Positions 17,211-25,269 of a DNA stretch of 57,541 nucleotides are shown in pieces. Source of the DNA: DAISIL01 sp036822015. Its GTDB lineage: Bacteria; Bacteroidota; Bacteroidia; Cytophagales; Bernardetiaceae. A program made the translations under genes and the position numbers. How positions within the stretch are numbered: the stretch's first letter is position 1; each line of letters starts with the position of its first letter. The stretch covers positions 1-57,541 of the forward strand of contig DAISIL010000016.1 of the NCBI GenBank assembly GCA_036822015.1. The letters are read 5' to 3'. Under the pieces are notes generated by a model. The model saw only the letters and a list, made by a program, of their open reading frames with translations, was not told the DNA's origin and did no database searches.

Positions 17211-17288
17211 GGGTTCTTAGCTCAGTTGGTTCAGAGCACCTGCCTTACAAGCAGGGGGTCACTGGTTCGAATCCAGTAGAGCCCACCA
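17211..17288 (+). tRNA. tRNA-Val (anticodon UAC)
   Basis: A complete cloverleaf: acceptor GGGTTCT pairs with AGAGCCC with one G-U pair, the anticodon stem CCTGC/GCAGG encloses loop CTTACAA (anticodon TAC), and the T loop is GGTTCGAATCC. The terminal CCA is encoded (17286-17288), unlike the other tRNAs in the window. It has its own promoter and a downstream terminator, so it is a single-gene unit. Confidence 0.97.
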
Positions 17289-17312
17289 CTACTAACAGTT
17301 TCATTCTAAGGT

Positions 17313-17348
17313 AAAAGTCTGTCCCGTCATGTGGGGCAGACTTTTTTT
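17313..17348 (+). terminator. Intrinsic terminator after tRNA-Val
   Basis: AAAAGTCTGTCCC and GGGGCAGACTTTT form a stem of about 12 bp (one G-U) with a short loop, followed by a run of seven T. It lies 25 bp after the tRNA. Confidence 0.85.
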
Positions 17349-17422
17349 GTGCAACAAAATTTAAGTATTCATTGGCAATAAGACCGGACTAGGATAAGTT
17401 TTAGGACAAACAATATATACTT

Positions 17423-17986
17423 ATGCGTCTTTTTTGGATCCTCCTTTTTTCGGGTTTGTTGATGAGTTTTGCCGAGGGGCAGAAACTTGTTAAACGCCGC
17501 TTACACCCACAGGTAAGTCTGGAGATACCCGCAGATTTCCGTCCGATGAACGAAGACGAAATTGCGTCCAAGTACAAAACCTTACAGCGTAGCTTGGGGC
17601 TTTTTACGGATCAGTACGGCATTGCAGATCTCGGCATTACGCTTAAGTCGGGCATTGAGGAGACCCCCTGGCAGCAGGGCGACTTACCGCTCCTGGAGCG
17701 CGTCTATAAAGCCAGTATCTTAGAGAGTTATGGCTCGGTTACATTTTTTGAGGAAGGACGGCGTATCGTCAATGGACAGGAGATGATTTTCTTTGAGTTT
17801 GTAGGCCGTATGAGTGAGGAGACGACCTACGGAGGGGGAGCATCAGGGCGTTATCACGTCATGCAATACGCGCTCCTAAACGGCAATTTGGTTATTTTTA
17901 ACTTCAACTGTCCTGCACGTCTGCGACAAAAATGGCAGCCCCTAGCCCATCAGGTGATGGCTTCGGCAAGCGTAAACCCCAAATAA
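17423..17986 (+). CDS. Secreted protein of unknown function
   Basis: A 187-residue protein with a signal peptide (hydrophobic 3-16, likely cleavage near FAEG or QK). The mature sequence looks like one alpha/beta domain: VSLEIPADFRPM, ADLGITLKSG, a helix ERVYKASILES, then strands MIFFEFVGR, YHVMQYALLNGNLVIFNFNCP and a final helix QKWQPLAHQVMASA. This order resembles the PsbP/Mog1-like fold found in small lipoproteins, but I cannot assign a family from the sequence alone. It is a lone gene between the tRNA-Val unit and the convergent siaBC genes. Confidence 0.7.
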   Translation: MRLFWILLFSGLLMSFAEGQKLVKRRLHPQVSLEIPADFRPMNEDEIASKYKTLQRSLGLFTDQYGIADLGITLKSGIEETPWQQGDLPLLERVYKASILESYGSVTFFEEGRRIVNGQEMIFFEFVGRMSEETTYGGGASGRYHVMQYALLNGNLVIFNFNCPARLRQKWQPLAHQVMASASVNPK

Positions 17987-17994
17987 TCAGGCAT

Positions 17995-18038
17995 CAAAAA
18001 AAGCATAGCTACCAAATATGACAAGGGAAGCTATGCTT
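17995..18038 (-). terminator. Intrinsic terminator of siaBC
   Basis: Perfect 10-bp inverted repeat AAGCATAGCT (18001-18010) and AGCTATGCTT (18029-18038) with an 18-nt loop. On the minus strand the stem is followed by a run of T (positions 18002-17996), placing it 17 bp after the siaC stop. Confidence 0.8.
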
Positions 18039-18054
18039 AAGGAAAAGGTTATCG

Positions 18055-18444
18055 TTAATCTTCTTCTTCCTCAACGGCATGCATGATGATCGGGACATCT
18101 ATGATCTCTTGAAAATCTTCCCCAGACTCCTCCATGTCCTCATCGTCTTCCTCATAAAACCAATTTATTTTTACTTGCTGGCCCTTTTCTTGCAATTTTT
18201 CCAGCTTACGAAATATCTCTACCAAGCATTTAGAAGAACTGGTATTGAAATATTCCAGTTTGACATCTAACTCGGTAGCTTCTTGTGGTGCTTGGATGTA
18301 GTGATCGAGCCACTCAAAGAGCGGCTTATAAAACTCAATAGAGTTTTCGGGAATAGACCGTCCACTGATGAGAAACTTACCCGTCTGGGTCTCGAATCTT
18401 AGCTCTGGCGTTTTATTACTTCCCTCCAAAAAAAAGTTTTCCAT
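18055..18444 (-). CDS. siaC: SiaC-family phospho-switch protein (DUF1987)
   Basis: A 129-residue cytoplasmic protein of the SiaC/DUF1987 family. The switch residue is Thr68 in EYFNTSSSKCL, the same position as the phosphorylated Thr in Pseudomonas SiaC. In that system unphosphorylated SiaC activates the diguanylate cyclase SiaD. The C-terminus is strongly acidic (EEDDEDMEESGED). The gene follows siaB by 18 bp on the minus strand and ends at a strong terminator, so the two make a closed operon. No diguanylate cyclase is present in the window, so the output here is unknown. Likely phosphatases are the SpoIIE proteins at 3985 and 36821 (inference). Confidence 0.88.
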   Translation of the reverse strand: MENFFLEGSNKTPELRFETQTGKFLISGRSIPENSIEFYKPLFEWLDHYIQAPQEATELDVKLEYFNTSSSKCLVEIFRKLEKLQEKGQQVKINWFYEEDDEDMEESGEDFQEIIDVPIIMHAVEEEED

Positions 18445-18462
18445 TAGGCAATAACGTTTGTG

Positions 18463-18990
18463 TTAAGCAGAAACTTTGATTTTTAAACAAAAAAATGCGT
18501 ATCCTGCACTTGGCGTGGCAAACTCATACACCAGCGGATACCCTGACCGGCGGGCAATATCAATGATCCCCAATCCGGCTCCGCCCTTATCGGAAATTTC
18601 ACCGCAAGAAAGTCGATCACGATACAGGCGTTTGAGTTCATCGGCCGAGGTATGATTGACATGCTCTAAGTGTCGGGTTAATTTTTCAACTTGATTATCA
18701 ATGACGTAGTTACCCGTTACGATCCAGTACACATCTTCGGATTCTTTGCCTAAAGCAAAAAGCATATCTTCGGGGTGATGTGTCTGCTCGGCGTGGTGGT
18801 GCATATTTTGTAGGGCTTCTACGGCAATATGATAAAGTTTCTTGCGCAGTTTCCCCCGAATGCTCACCTTATGTAGCCACTCATCCGTATCCTCGAGGAG
18901 ACGTGCGAATTGCTCTTCCGATCCTCTCCCCGAAAAGGATAGCATTACCTCACCCGGTATCGAAGCACTGTAATTATTGGCCATTTCCAA
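18463..18990 (-). CDS. siaB: SiaB-family protein kinase
   Basis: A 175-residue cytoplasmic protein of the SiaB type (HATPase-like anti-sigma-kinase fold). An N-box-like motif HIAVEALQNMHHHAE has Glu58 and Asn62, and the ATP-lid/G box is KGGAGLGI (135-142), close to GHKL kinases such as SpoIIAB. The known role of SiaB is to phosphorylate SiaC on Thr68. It is the first gene of a two-gene operon with siaC. Upstream are two inverted repeats with GATAA/TTATC half-sites, one of them only 3 bp before the ATG, which suggests repression or autoregulation. No matching -7 promoter box is evident. Confidence 0.85.
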   Translation of the reverse strand: MEMANNYSASIPGEVMLSFSGRGSEEQFARLLEDTDEWLHKVSIRGKLRKKLYHIAVEALQNMHHHAEQTHHPEDMLFALGKESEDVYWIVTGNYVIDNQVEKLTRHLEHVNHTSADELKRLYRDRLSCGEISDKGGAGLGIIDIARRSGYPLVYEFATPSAGYAFFCLKIKVSA

Positions 18991-18992
18991 AA

Positions 18993-19005
18993 TGATAAAT
19001 TATCA
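18993..19005. promoter_or_regulatory. Palindrome TGATAAATTATCA in the siaB leader
   Basis: A 13-bp palindrome (TGATAA, A, TTATCA) ending 3 bp before the siaB ATG. A bound protein here could block transcription or ribosome access. Function inferred from position and from a related repeat at 19063. Confidence 0.4.
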
Positions 19006-19062
19006 AATGGTCAAAAAACATATTTTAAAGTAGTATGGTGTCTCCATTCTCTAATTGATGGC

Positions 19063-19083
19063 TAAGATAATCAATTTATCTTA
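19063..19083. promoter_or_regulatory. Inverted repeat TAAGATAA-N5-TTATCTTA upstream of siaB
   Basis: Perfect 8-bp arms with a 5-nt spacer, 73 bp before siaB and 46 bp after the stop of the ddpX-like gene. There is no T run, so it looks like an operator more than a terminator. It shares GATAA/TTATC half-sites with the leader palindrome. Confidence 0.4.
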
Positions 19084-19128
19084 ATGTCCACGATTTATGT
19101 CTCAAAAAAATATTTTTTCTATTCTTTT

Positions 19129-19740
19129 TCATGGACAGGGCAAAGGAATATCAGCCAACGGGAATTTTTTTTGGTGATTGTAGTGCCACCATTCCGAGCG
19201 GATGGAGGAGAAGCCGTATTTGGCTAGGGTCTCTTTGAGTAACTGACGATTTTGGCGTACCTGCGCCGAGACACCCATGTACGTATGGTGTGCCTTTGCC
19301 CCAAAAAAATCATAATCCGTTCCCATATCCAGTTCTTCTCCTGCCGAATCGACGAGCGTTAGATCGACCGCCGCCCCTCGGCTATGCCTTGAGCCGTATT
19401 TTGATGGATCGGCAACGTATGCCTTGTTGGGGGTGTTGTTCCAGAGTTCCCACTGGAGGCTATGCGGTCTATAGCCATCAAAAATTTTGATACGATAGCC
19501 CATCTCCTTGAATGCCAGATGCGCCCGTACCAGGTCTTTGGCCACAGCATGGCGCAAGAGTACCTTTGGGCAAGGATAGATAACTTTACCCATGAAGTTA
19601 TTGGGGGTTGCGTAACGCACATCCAGGACAAAGGTACTGTCCAGTTGCAGAATATCTACCCAATCTGTCTCCGAAAGTTGGCCATGAATGTTCGTGGTCA
19701 AGAAAAGAAATATCCCCCAAAGCGTTTGCCATCTGCGCAT
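19129..19740 (-). CDS. D-alanyl-D-alanine dipeptidase (M15D, VanX/DdpX type)
   Basis: A 203-residue exported zinc dipeptidase that would cleave D-Ala-D-Ala. I use the ATG at 19740, which gives a signal peptide (RRWQTLWGIFLFLTT, cleavage near IHGQ); an upstream extension would run into the LRR gene. Active-site motifs are complete: Arg91 (DGYRP), zinc ligands His119 and Asp126 (SRHSRGAAVDL), catalytic Glu183 and third ligand His186 (SEWWHY). In the periplasm it probably recycles peptidoglycan fragments; vancomycin resistance is not implied, as no vanHA genes are present. It begins 4 bp after the LRR lipoprotein stop, so the two are co-transcribed. Confidence 0.92.
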   Translation of the reverse strand: MRRWQTLWGIFLFLTTNIHGQLSETDWVDILQLDSTFVLDVRYATPNNFMGKVIYPCPKVLLRHAVAKDLVRAHLAFKEMGYRIKIFDGYRPHSLQWELWNNTPNKAYVADPSKYGSRHSRGAAVDLTLVDSAGEELDMGTDYDFFGAKAHHTYMGVSAQVRQNRQLLKETLAKYGFSSIRSEWWHYNHQKKFPLADIPLPCP

Positions 19741-19744
19741 CGAA

Positions 19745-20563
19745 TCAGAACTGAATCTCCGTGTCGGGTAAGAGTTTGCGGAGGCGTGTTTGTAAAACGC
19801 GCCCCTCGAGATCTTTGGGGCTGCGTTCGCCAAAGGCATTTTCGACAACTTCTTTATCAAGTGGCTTAGTAGCCAACTGATTATCTGTTAGATTTAGCCT
19901 TTTCAAATTTTTGAGTTGTGCGATCTGATCGCTGATCTGGCTCACCTGATTGTATTCGAGGGAGACCTCCTCGAGTTGGGTCATGGAATAGAATGACTCG
20001 GGCAAGGCATTGATCTGATTGAATCCCAACTGAAAGTGCTTGAGCCGTGTCATGCCCTGGATTTCTTCGGGTAATGTCTGGACGGCATTCAAAGAAAAGT
20101 CCAGGTAGTTGAGGTAAGTCAGTTGGCAGAGCTGTTTGGGAAAATCGACGAAGTGGTTGGCGTTGAGCTTAATTTCTTTGAGAAACGTTAGCTCACCAAA
20201 ATTTGCGGGCAATTCACTTAGGTCGTTGTCATTGGCGTGCAAAATTTGTAAGGCGGCCAACTTAACAAGGCTATCGGGTAGCTCCGTAAGGGTGTTGCCC
20301 GAGATGTCCAGCTCTTGCAGTTGGGTCAGTTGGAGTACTTCTGGGGGAAGCTCATCCAAACCCTTGCCCGTTAGGTGTAAACGATAAACGGGTGTTTTGC
20401 TTTGCAAGGCTTCTTCCACAGAAGCATATATTTTTTCTTCGGCCAGCTCTTCCATGCTCAACAGCCGTTGCCCGTCTTTGGTTTTTGCACCTGAACTCCC
20501 CTCATCGGCCTGGCAAGCTCCCAAAAAAATCAATAGCATCCATGCACGCAATAGTTGTTTCAT
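19745..20563 (-). CDS. Leucine-rich-repeat lipoprotein
   Basis: A 272-residue lipoprotein: the lipobox LGAC puts the lipidated Cys at residue 17. About seven LRR units of 22-23 residues follow (for example LQELDISGNTLTELPDSLVKL and LKRLNLTDNQL), then a 35-residue tail with DLEGRVLQTRLRKLLPDTEI. LRR folds bind proteins, and this one would display on the periplasmic or outer face of a membrane. It sits 4 bp upstream of the D-Ala-D-Ala dipeptidase gene, suggesting a cell-wall related role, by context only. The preceding gene fabD ends 62 bp away. Confidence 0.88.
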   Translation of the reverse strand: MKQLLRAWMLLIFLGACQADEGSSGAKTKDGQRLLSMEELAEEKIYASVEEALQSKTPVYRLHLTGKGLDELPPEVLQLTQLQELDISGNTLTELPDSLVKLAALQILHANDNDLSELPANFGELTFLKEIKLNANHFVDFPKQLCQLTYLNYLDFSLNAVQTLPEEIQGMTRLKHFQLGFNQINALPESFYSMTQLEEVSLEYNQVSQISDQIAQLKNLKRLNLTDNQLATKPLDKEVVENAFGERSPKDLEGRVLQTRLRKLLPDTEIQF

Positions 20564-20624
20564 CGAGTTTGTCTAGCTAGTTAAATACTGACCAAAATAA
20601 CAACAAATTTTGGGCTAAAAAAAA

Positions 20625-21500
20625 TTAAACCCCAGAAACGCTTGCATTTCGGTCTGTTTTTTTGATAAGCCCCTGTAAGACCTTTCCGGGCCCACACTCC
20701 ACAAAATGCGTTGCCCCATCGGCGATCATCGCCCGAACGCTTTGCGTCCAACGCACGGGAGCCGTCAGTTGGGCAATCAAATTGTGCCGAATATCCTCCG
20801 GCTTGGTGTGGGAGGTAGCCGTAGCATTCTGATACACGGGACATCGGGCGGGTGCAAAAGGCGTAGCTTCGATGGCCGCCGCCAACTCCTGACGGGCCGG
20901 CTCCATGAGCGGCGAGTGAAACGCTCCCCCTACATTGAGCGGCAAAACCCGCTTGGCTCCAGCAGACTTGAGGGCTTCGGTGGCCAGGCGTATCCCCTCG
21001 TGTGATCCCGAGATGACAATCTGACCAGGGCTGTTGTAGTTGGCCGGCACAACAACATCCGCTGTTATGTCGGCACAAATCTGCTCCACCAGCGCATCGT
21101 CCATACCCAAAACAGCAGCCATCGTAGAAGGCACGGCCTCACAGGCTTTTTGCATCGCCTGCGCACGTGCGGCTACCAGCCGCAATCCATCAGCAAAAGA
21201 CAACACACCCGCCGCCACCAGTGCTGAAAGTTCCCCCAAAGAATGACCTGCCACCATATCCGGTGAAAAATCGGGGAGCGTCTCGGACAAGATCACCGAG
21301 TGCAGAAAAACGGCCGGCTGCGTTACTCGCGTTTGCTTTAAGGCCTCCTCACTTCCCTCAAACATAATCTCCGTAATCGAAAAGCCGAGCAGGTCATTGG
21401 CTTCTTCAAAGCGCGTTCTTGCTGATGCACTGGCTACAAAGAGGTCTTTTCCCATGCCGGGAAACTGCGCACCTTGCCCTGGAAAAACGTATGCGTTCAT
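20625..21500 (-). CDS. fabD: Malonyl-CoA:ACP transacylase
   Basis: A 291-residue cytoplasmic enzyme that transfers malonyl groups from CoA to acyl-carrier protein for fatty-acid synthesis. Motifs: N-terminal FPGQGAQ (6-12), nucleophile Ser87 in GHSLGE, Arg112 in VAARAQAMQ and catalytic His195 in GGAFHSPLM. Length is slightly below the usual 300-310. It is not in a fab cluster here. A possible alternative start does not change the catalytic core. Confidence is high because all catalytic motifs are in place. Confidence 0.96.
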   Translation of the reverse strand: MNAYVFPGQGAQFPGMGKDLFVASASARTRFEEANDLLGFSITEIMFEGSEEALKQTRVTQPAVFLHSVILSETLPDFSPDMVAGHSLGELSALVAAGVLSFADGLRLVAARAQAMQKACEAVPSTMAAVLGMDDALVEQICADITADVVVPANYNSPGQIVISGSHEGIRLATEALKSAGAKRVLPLNVGGAFHSPLMEPARQELAAAIEATPFAPARCPVYQNATATSHTKPEDIRHNLIAQLTAPVRWTQSVRAMIADGATHFVECGPGKVLQGLIKKTDRNASVSGV

Positions 21501-21542
21501 GTGGTGTGTAATTTTTTGCTCAAAAGTACGTCTTTTTGTGCA

Positions 21543-22358
21543 TCAAGGCAAACTTGCCTTGAAACGCGCATAGCTCCCTACGCTACTGCGGGCGGGTGGG
21601 CAACGCATGGCGCGGGCGTGGCTTTCGATGTCGCGGACGCGCCGCTCCGAATTTGGGTGGGTACTCAAAAACTCGGGTGGGGCAGCCGAGCCGCTCTGCA
21701 TCATCTTCCGAAAAAAACCAGCCGCGCCATCGCAGCGATACCCCGTTTGAGAAAGATAAATAACCGAATACTGATCGGCTTCACTCTCTGCCGTTCGGCT
21801 AAACTGTAATCCGGTGAGGTTGCCCGTGATGCCAGCCAAGATTTTGCCCCACTCGGGGCCATTTTCGCCCCCCGTCAAGAGATCAAGCACGAAAGCTACA
21901 CCATAGCTTTTGGTCATGTTTTGGGTGGAGTGACGGCGGTCGGCGTGCGCAATTTCGTGTCCCATCACACCGGCCAGCTCGTCTTCCGAATCCAAAAACT
22001 TGATTAAGCCCGTATAGACGTAGATGTACCCACCCGGTGTAACGAAGGCATTCAAGACGCTGTCATTCTGAATGATATGCACTTGCCACTCAAACTTTGT
22101 CTTGTATTGCACCGCCCCTGATTCCAAAATCTGATCGCGCATCCGCTCCAGGTAGGCATACGCGCTGGCATAACGACGGCGATCCAGAATGGGATAGGTC
22201 TTGGGGTCTTTGGCAATTTCTTCTTGCAGTTGCTTCCCGATGCGGATGTCCTCATCAACGGAAAACAAATTCATCCGCAGGATGTCCCCCCACTGGGCGT
22301 ATGCGGGGAGGGTGGCGGTGAGTATCCAAAACCAACAAAGGAGAAGCGTTTTTTTCAT
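21543..22358 (-). CDS. M48-family zinc metalloprotease
   Basis: A 271-residue exported peptidase. Residues 1-22 are a signal peptide (LPAYAQ). The zinc motif HEIAH is at 134-138 (His134, Glu135, His138) and the third-ligand motif ESEAD is at 191-195, followed by the STHPNSERR signature typical of BepA/LoiP-like periplasmic proteases. It likely degrades misassembled envelope proteins. The start overlaps the stop of the coiled-coil gene by four bases (ATGA), showing coupled expression. There is no TPR tail as in full-length BepA. Confidence 0.92.
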   Translation of the reverse strand: MKKTLLLCWFWILTATLPAYAQWGDILRMNLFSVDEDIRIGKQLQEEIAKDPKTYPILDRRRYASAYAYLERMRDQILESGAVQYKTKFEWQVHIIQNDSVLNAFVTPGGYIYVYTGLIKFLDSEDELAGVMGHEIAHADRRHSTQNMTKSYGVAFVLDLLTGGENGPEWGKILAGITGNLTGLQFSRTAESEADQYSVIYLSQTGYRCDGAAGFFRKMMQSGSAAPPEFLSTHPNSERRVRDIESHARAMRCPPARSSVGSYARFKASLP

Positions 22359-23266
22359 TTGACCAAAAAGCTCGTTTGCCCAATCAGGTTGCCCTCGGCG
22401 TATAGCTCAACGGTGTGCTTACCAGAGGCGTACTCGGCTCCCCCTCGGTTGTAGAGGACAGTAACGCGCTGGGCGGTATTATCGTAGAGGATTTCCTTGG
22501 CCGTCGTGAAGAGCCGCTCCTCGCCGTTGTAGGTAAACGAACCCGATCCGGCGGTAAGGTCAGAAACAACTTTTCCGTTGGGTTCGATCAGACGGATCAA
22601 AATTTTGCGGTTGCCCGGGTCAGCGGCTTTGTTTTCGCCGATCTGAAAGATGATCTTGATTTGGTCGATTTGTCGGGCTTTGTACTCGCCTTCGTCTCGT
22701 TCCTTGCCTTTTTTGTTGATCGCGATGACCTGTAAGCCGTAGGCTTTCAAGGCACTGGCCTGGTTGAGTTTGCTGGAGAGCTTTTCGGTGGTTTGGGCTA
22801 GCTCGTCCACGCGGCCGGAGAGGTTTTCGGTAGTGGCTGAAAGGCTGTCTTTTTGGCTACGTAGAGCGGTGTTTTCCTGGCGTAGCTGGGCGATCTCACG
22901 ATCTTTGGCTGCGATGAGGTTTTCGTAATCCGCGAGTTTGTTTTTGATTTCCTGATAACGTCGGTTGGTTAAGTCCACGCCGCTACGCACTTGCCTTTTT
23001 TCTTTTTCGAGTTGGGCGATGACCTGGCGCAGGGAGTCATCCTGCTCGCCGAGGCGTTCTTTTTCGGCCAGGACTTCTTGCAGACGGATGGAGAGCGAGT
23101 CCATTTGTAGGTAGGTGCTTTGGAGTTCGTCTTGTTTCTGCTCGAGATTAACGAGGGCATCGGTGCGCTCGCCGCTAAGCTGGTACGTAAAAAATCCCAA
23201 AATGGCCAGGGCTACGATGAGCAAGGCAATGACAGCAATAAAAATGGTCTGCTTGTTTTTTTCCAT
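22355..23266 (-). CDS. Membrane-anchored coiled-coil protein, unknown function
   Basis: A 303-residue protein with one N-terminal membrane helix (about 9-31, IFIAVIALLIVALAILGFF), then a long coiled coil (about 35-165) rich in Gln/Glu/Leu heptads. A C-terminal beta domain of about 130 residues follows (KAYGLQVIAINKKG to the end), with GNRKILIRLIEPNGKVV and GKHTVELYAEGNLIG. It probably spans the periplasm or faces it. It is translationally coupled to the M48 protease (4-bp overlap), so it may act as its scaffold or substrate receptor. A strong terminator separates it from htpG. I do not know a named family. Confidence 0.8.
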   Translation of the reverse strand: MEKNKQTIFIAVIALLIVALAILGFFTYQLSGERTDALVNLEQKQDELQSTYLQMDSLSIRLQEVLAEKERLGEQDDSLRQVIAQLEKEKRQVRSGVDLTNRRYQEIKNKLADYENLIAAKDREIAQLRQENTALRSQKDSLSATTENLSGRVDELAQTTEKLSSKLNQASALKAYGLQVIAINKKGKERDEGEYKARQIDQIKIIFQIGENKAADPGNRKILIRLIEPNGKVVSDLTAGSGSFTYNGEERLFTTAKEILYDNTAQRVTVLYNRGGAEYASGKHTVELYAEGNLIGQTSFLVK

Positions 23267-23303
23267 GACAAAAAGGATAGATCAGTGATGCAGCAAAAAT
23301 ACA

Positions 23304-23347
23304 ACAAAAACCATGCACGGCCCCAACCAGTGGGTGTGCATGGTTTT
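23304..23347 (-). terminator. Intrinsic terminator of htpG
   Basis: Perfect 12-bp inverted repeat AAAACCATGCAC (23307-23318) and GTGCATGGTTTT (23336-23347). On the minus strand the stem ends in a T run. It lies 27 bp after the htpG stop. Confidence 0.82.
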
Positions 23348-23373
23348 GTTTTGGGGAAACAAGGGTAGTTATT

Positions 23374-25197
23374 TTAGTTTTTTTGAAGCATAGCTACGCT
23401 GCGCTCCAAAAACGCCGTCAGGTGTTCGCCTTGCAAGAGGTTTTGGGAGAGCAGGGCCAGATCGAAGAGTTGCTTGGCCGTATCTTTTTGGCTCTCTTCG
23501 GGTTGGGTGAGCAGTGTCTGTAACAGGCTGTGGTTGCCGTTGATGGATACGTTGAACTGCTCGGGGAGCATCCCCAAATCCATCCCCTGCTGTACGCCCA
23601 TCTCGCGCATCCGTCGCATAAACTCGGGGACGGTGATACTCACGGGAAGCTCGTCGGCCGGTTGCGGCTCCACGGCAACGGTGTAGTTGGTGTTGTTGAT
23701 GGTTTGCTCAAAGAGTTGCTTGATTTTTTCTTGCTCCTCTTCTGATAGCACCACCTCCAAAGTGATCTCTTTTTCGATCAACTTATCCGCCGTATTGGCA
23801 TCTACGCGCTGCACCCGAATTTTTTCGCCCTTCGTTTCCAGTTGTTGGATGAAGTGATTGTCGATCATGGGAGCATCAAAAATGACAATATCATAGTTGC
23901 GTTTTTTGGCAGACTGGATATAGCCGTGCTGGCGTTGGGGATCGTTGGTGTAGAGGATGACGCGGTTTTCGTTTTTGTCCGTCTGCTCGGGGGCGATGCG
24001 CTCGAGGTACTCCTCGAGGGTGAAGTACTCCCCGTCGGTGTTTTTGTAGAGGGAAAACTTCTGGGCTTTTTCGTAGAATTTATCCTCCGTTACCATGCCG
24101 TACTTGACAAACATCCCGATATTGTCCCACTTTTGTTGGTAGCCCTCGCGGTCGTTCTTGAAGAGTTCGTGGAGTTTATCGGCTACCTTTCGGGTGATGT
24201 AGTTATTGATTTTCTTGACGTTACTATCCGATTGGAGATAACTACGCGAGACGTTAAGCGGAATATCAGGCGAATCAATGACCCCGTGCAGGAGCGTCAA
24301 GAACTCCGGCACAATATCCCGTACTTCATCCGTGATAAAGACCTGGCGGCTATACAACTGAATTTGGTTGCGCTGCAAGGCTAAATCGGGACGGATTTTG
24401 GGGAAGTACAAAACGCCTGTCAGGTTGAAGGGATAATCTACGTTGAGGTGAATCCAGAAGAGCGGCTCGGTACTGGCGGGATAGAGTTCCTTGTAAAAAT
24501 TGGTATAGTCCTCGTCTTTTAGATCGGTAGGATTTTTTGTCCAGATCGGGTGTGGGTCATTGATGACCTGTCCATCAAACTCAATCTCGATGGGCAAGAA
24601 ACGCCCGTACTTGCGCAAAATCTCTGAAATGCGGTATTTCTGCAAAAACTCCTCGGCATCCTCGGCGATATGCAAAACGACATCCGTCCCGACCTCCTTA
24701 CGCACGGCCGGCGTGATCTCGTAGCTGGTGTCGCCCGTACACGACCAACGGAAGGCCTGCTCCTTGTCTGTCGTGGTGTAAGAACGGGTGATGATTTCTA
24801 CTTTTTTGGCGACCATGAAGGCAGAATAAAAGCCCAGCCCAAAGTGTCCAATGATCTGCTTGCTCTCTTCGGAATCTTTGTATTTCTCCAAAAACTCGGA
24901 AGCCCCCGAAAAGGCGATCTGGTTGATGTACTTCTTGATCTCCTCATCGGTCATCCCGATTCCGCTATCACTGACCGTGATCGTCTTGAGGTTTTCGTTG
25001 ATGGCAATGCGCACCTTTGCCTCTGCTACGCTACCGGCATAGTCGCCCATGGCGGCCAGGCGTTTAAGTTTTTGGGTGGCATCAATGGCATTGGCGACCA
25101 GTTCCCTCAAGAAAATCTCCTGATCGGAGTACAAAAATTTCTTGATAATCGGGAAGATGTTTTCGGTGTGAATCGAAAGTTGTCCTTGTTCGGCCAT
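23374..25197 (-). CDS. htpG: Chaperone HtpG (Hsp90)
   Basis: A 607-residue cytoplasmic ATP-dependent chaperone. The GHKL ATPase domain shows ELVANAIDATQKL (Hsp90 usually has NASDA; here NAIDA), DSGIGMT and the lid glycines IGHFGLGFYSAF. The middle domain has the catalytic-loop region NVSRSYLQSD, and the C-terminal dimer domain ends in AFLERSVAMLQKN. Length is near the usual 620-635. The gene stands alone with its own terminator, and upstream is a 17-bp inverted repeat (25270-25286) that may be a heat-shock control site. The Ile in place of Ser in NASDA is seen in some Bacteroidota HtpG proteins. Confidence 0.97.
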   Translation of the reverse strand: MAEQGQLSIHTENIFPIIKKFLYSDQEIFLRELVANAIDATQKLKRLAAMGDYAGSVAEAKVRIAINENLKTITVSDSGIGMTDEEIKKYINQIAFSGASEFLEKYKDSEESKQIIGHFGLGFYSAFMVAKKVEIITRSYTTTDKEQAFRWSCTGDTSYEITPAVRKEVGTDVVLHIAEDAEEFLQKYRISEILRKYGRFLPIEIEFDGQVINDPHPIWTKNPTDLKDEDYTNFYKELYPASTEPLFWIHLNVDYPFNLTGVLYFPKIRPDLALQRNQIQLYSRQVFITDEVRDIVPEFLTLLHGVIDSPDIPLNVSRSYLQSDSNVKKINNYITRKVADKLHELFKNDREGYQQKWDNIGMFVKYGMVTEDKFYEKAQKFSLYKNTDGEYFTLEEYLERIAPEQTDKNENRVILYTNDPQRQHGYIQSAKKRNYDIVIFDAPMIDNHFIQQLETKGEKIRVQRVDANTADKLIEKEITLEVVLSEEEQEKIKQLFEQTINNTNYTVAVEPQPADELPVSITVPEFMRRMREMGVQQGMDLGMLPEQFNVSINGNHSLLQTLLTQPEESQKDTAKQLFDLALLSQNLLQGEHLTAFLERSVAMLQKN

Positions 25198-25269
25198 AAA
25201 GGTTGCTGATTTGAAAGTGAGTGTTTTGACAAAAATGTAGCTGGCTAAGATTATTCCAAGCTCCCCCTG

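Noticed and set aside
19129..19740. Vancomycin-resistance gene (vanX)
   Set aside because: The active site matches VanX/DdpX, but there is no vanH or vanA-type ligase and the protein has a signal peptide, so cell-wall recycling is more likely.
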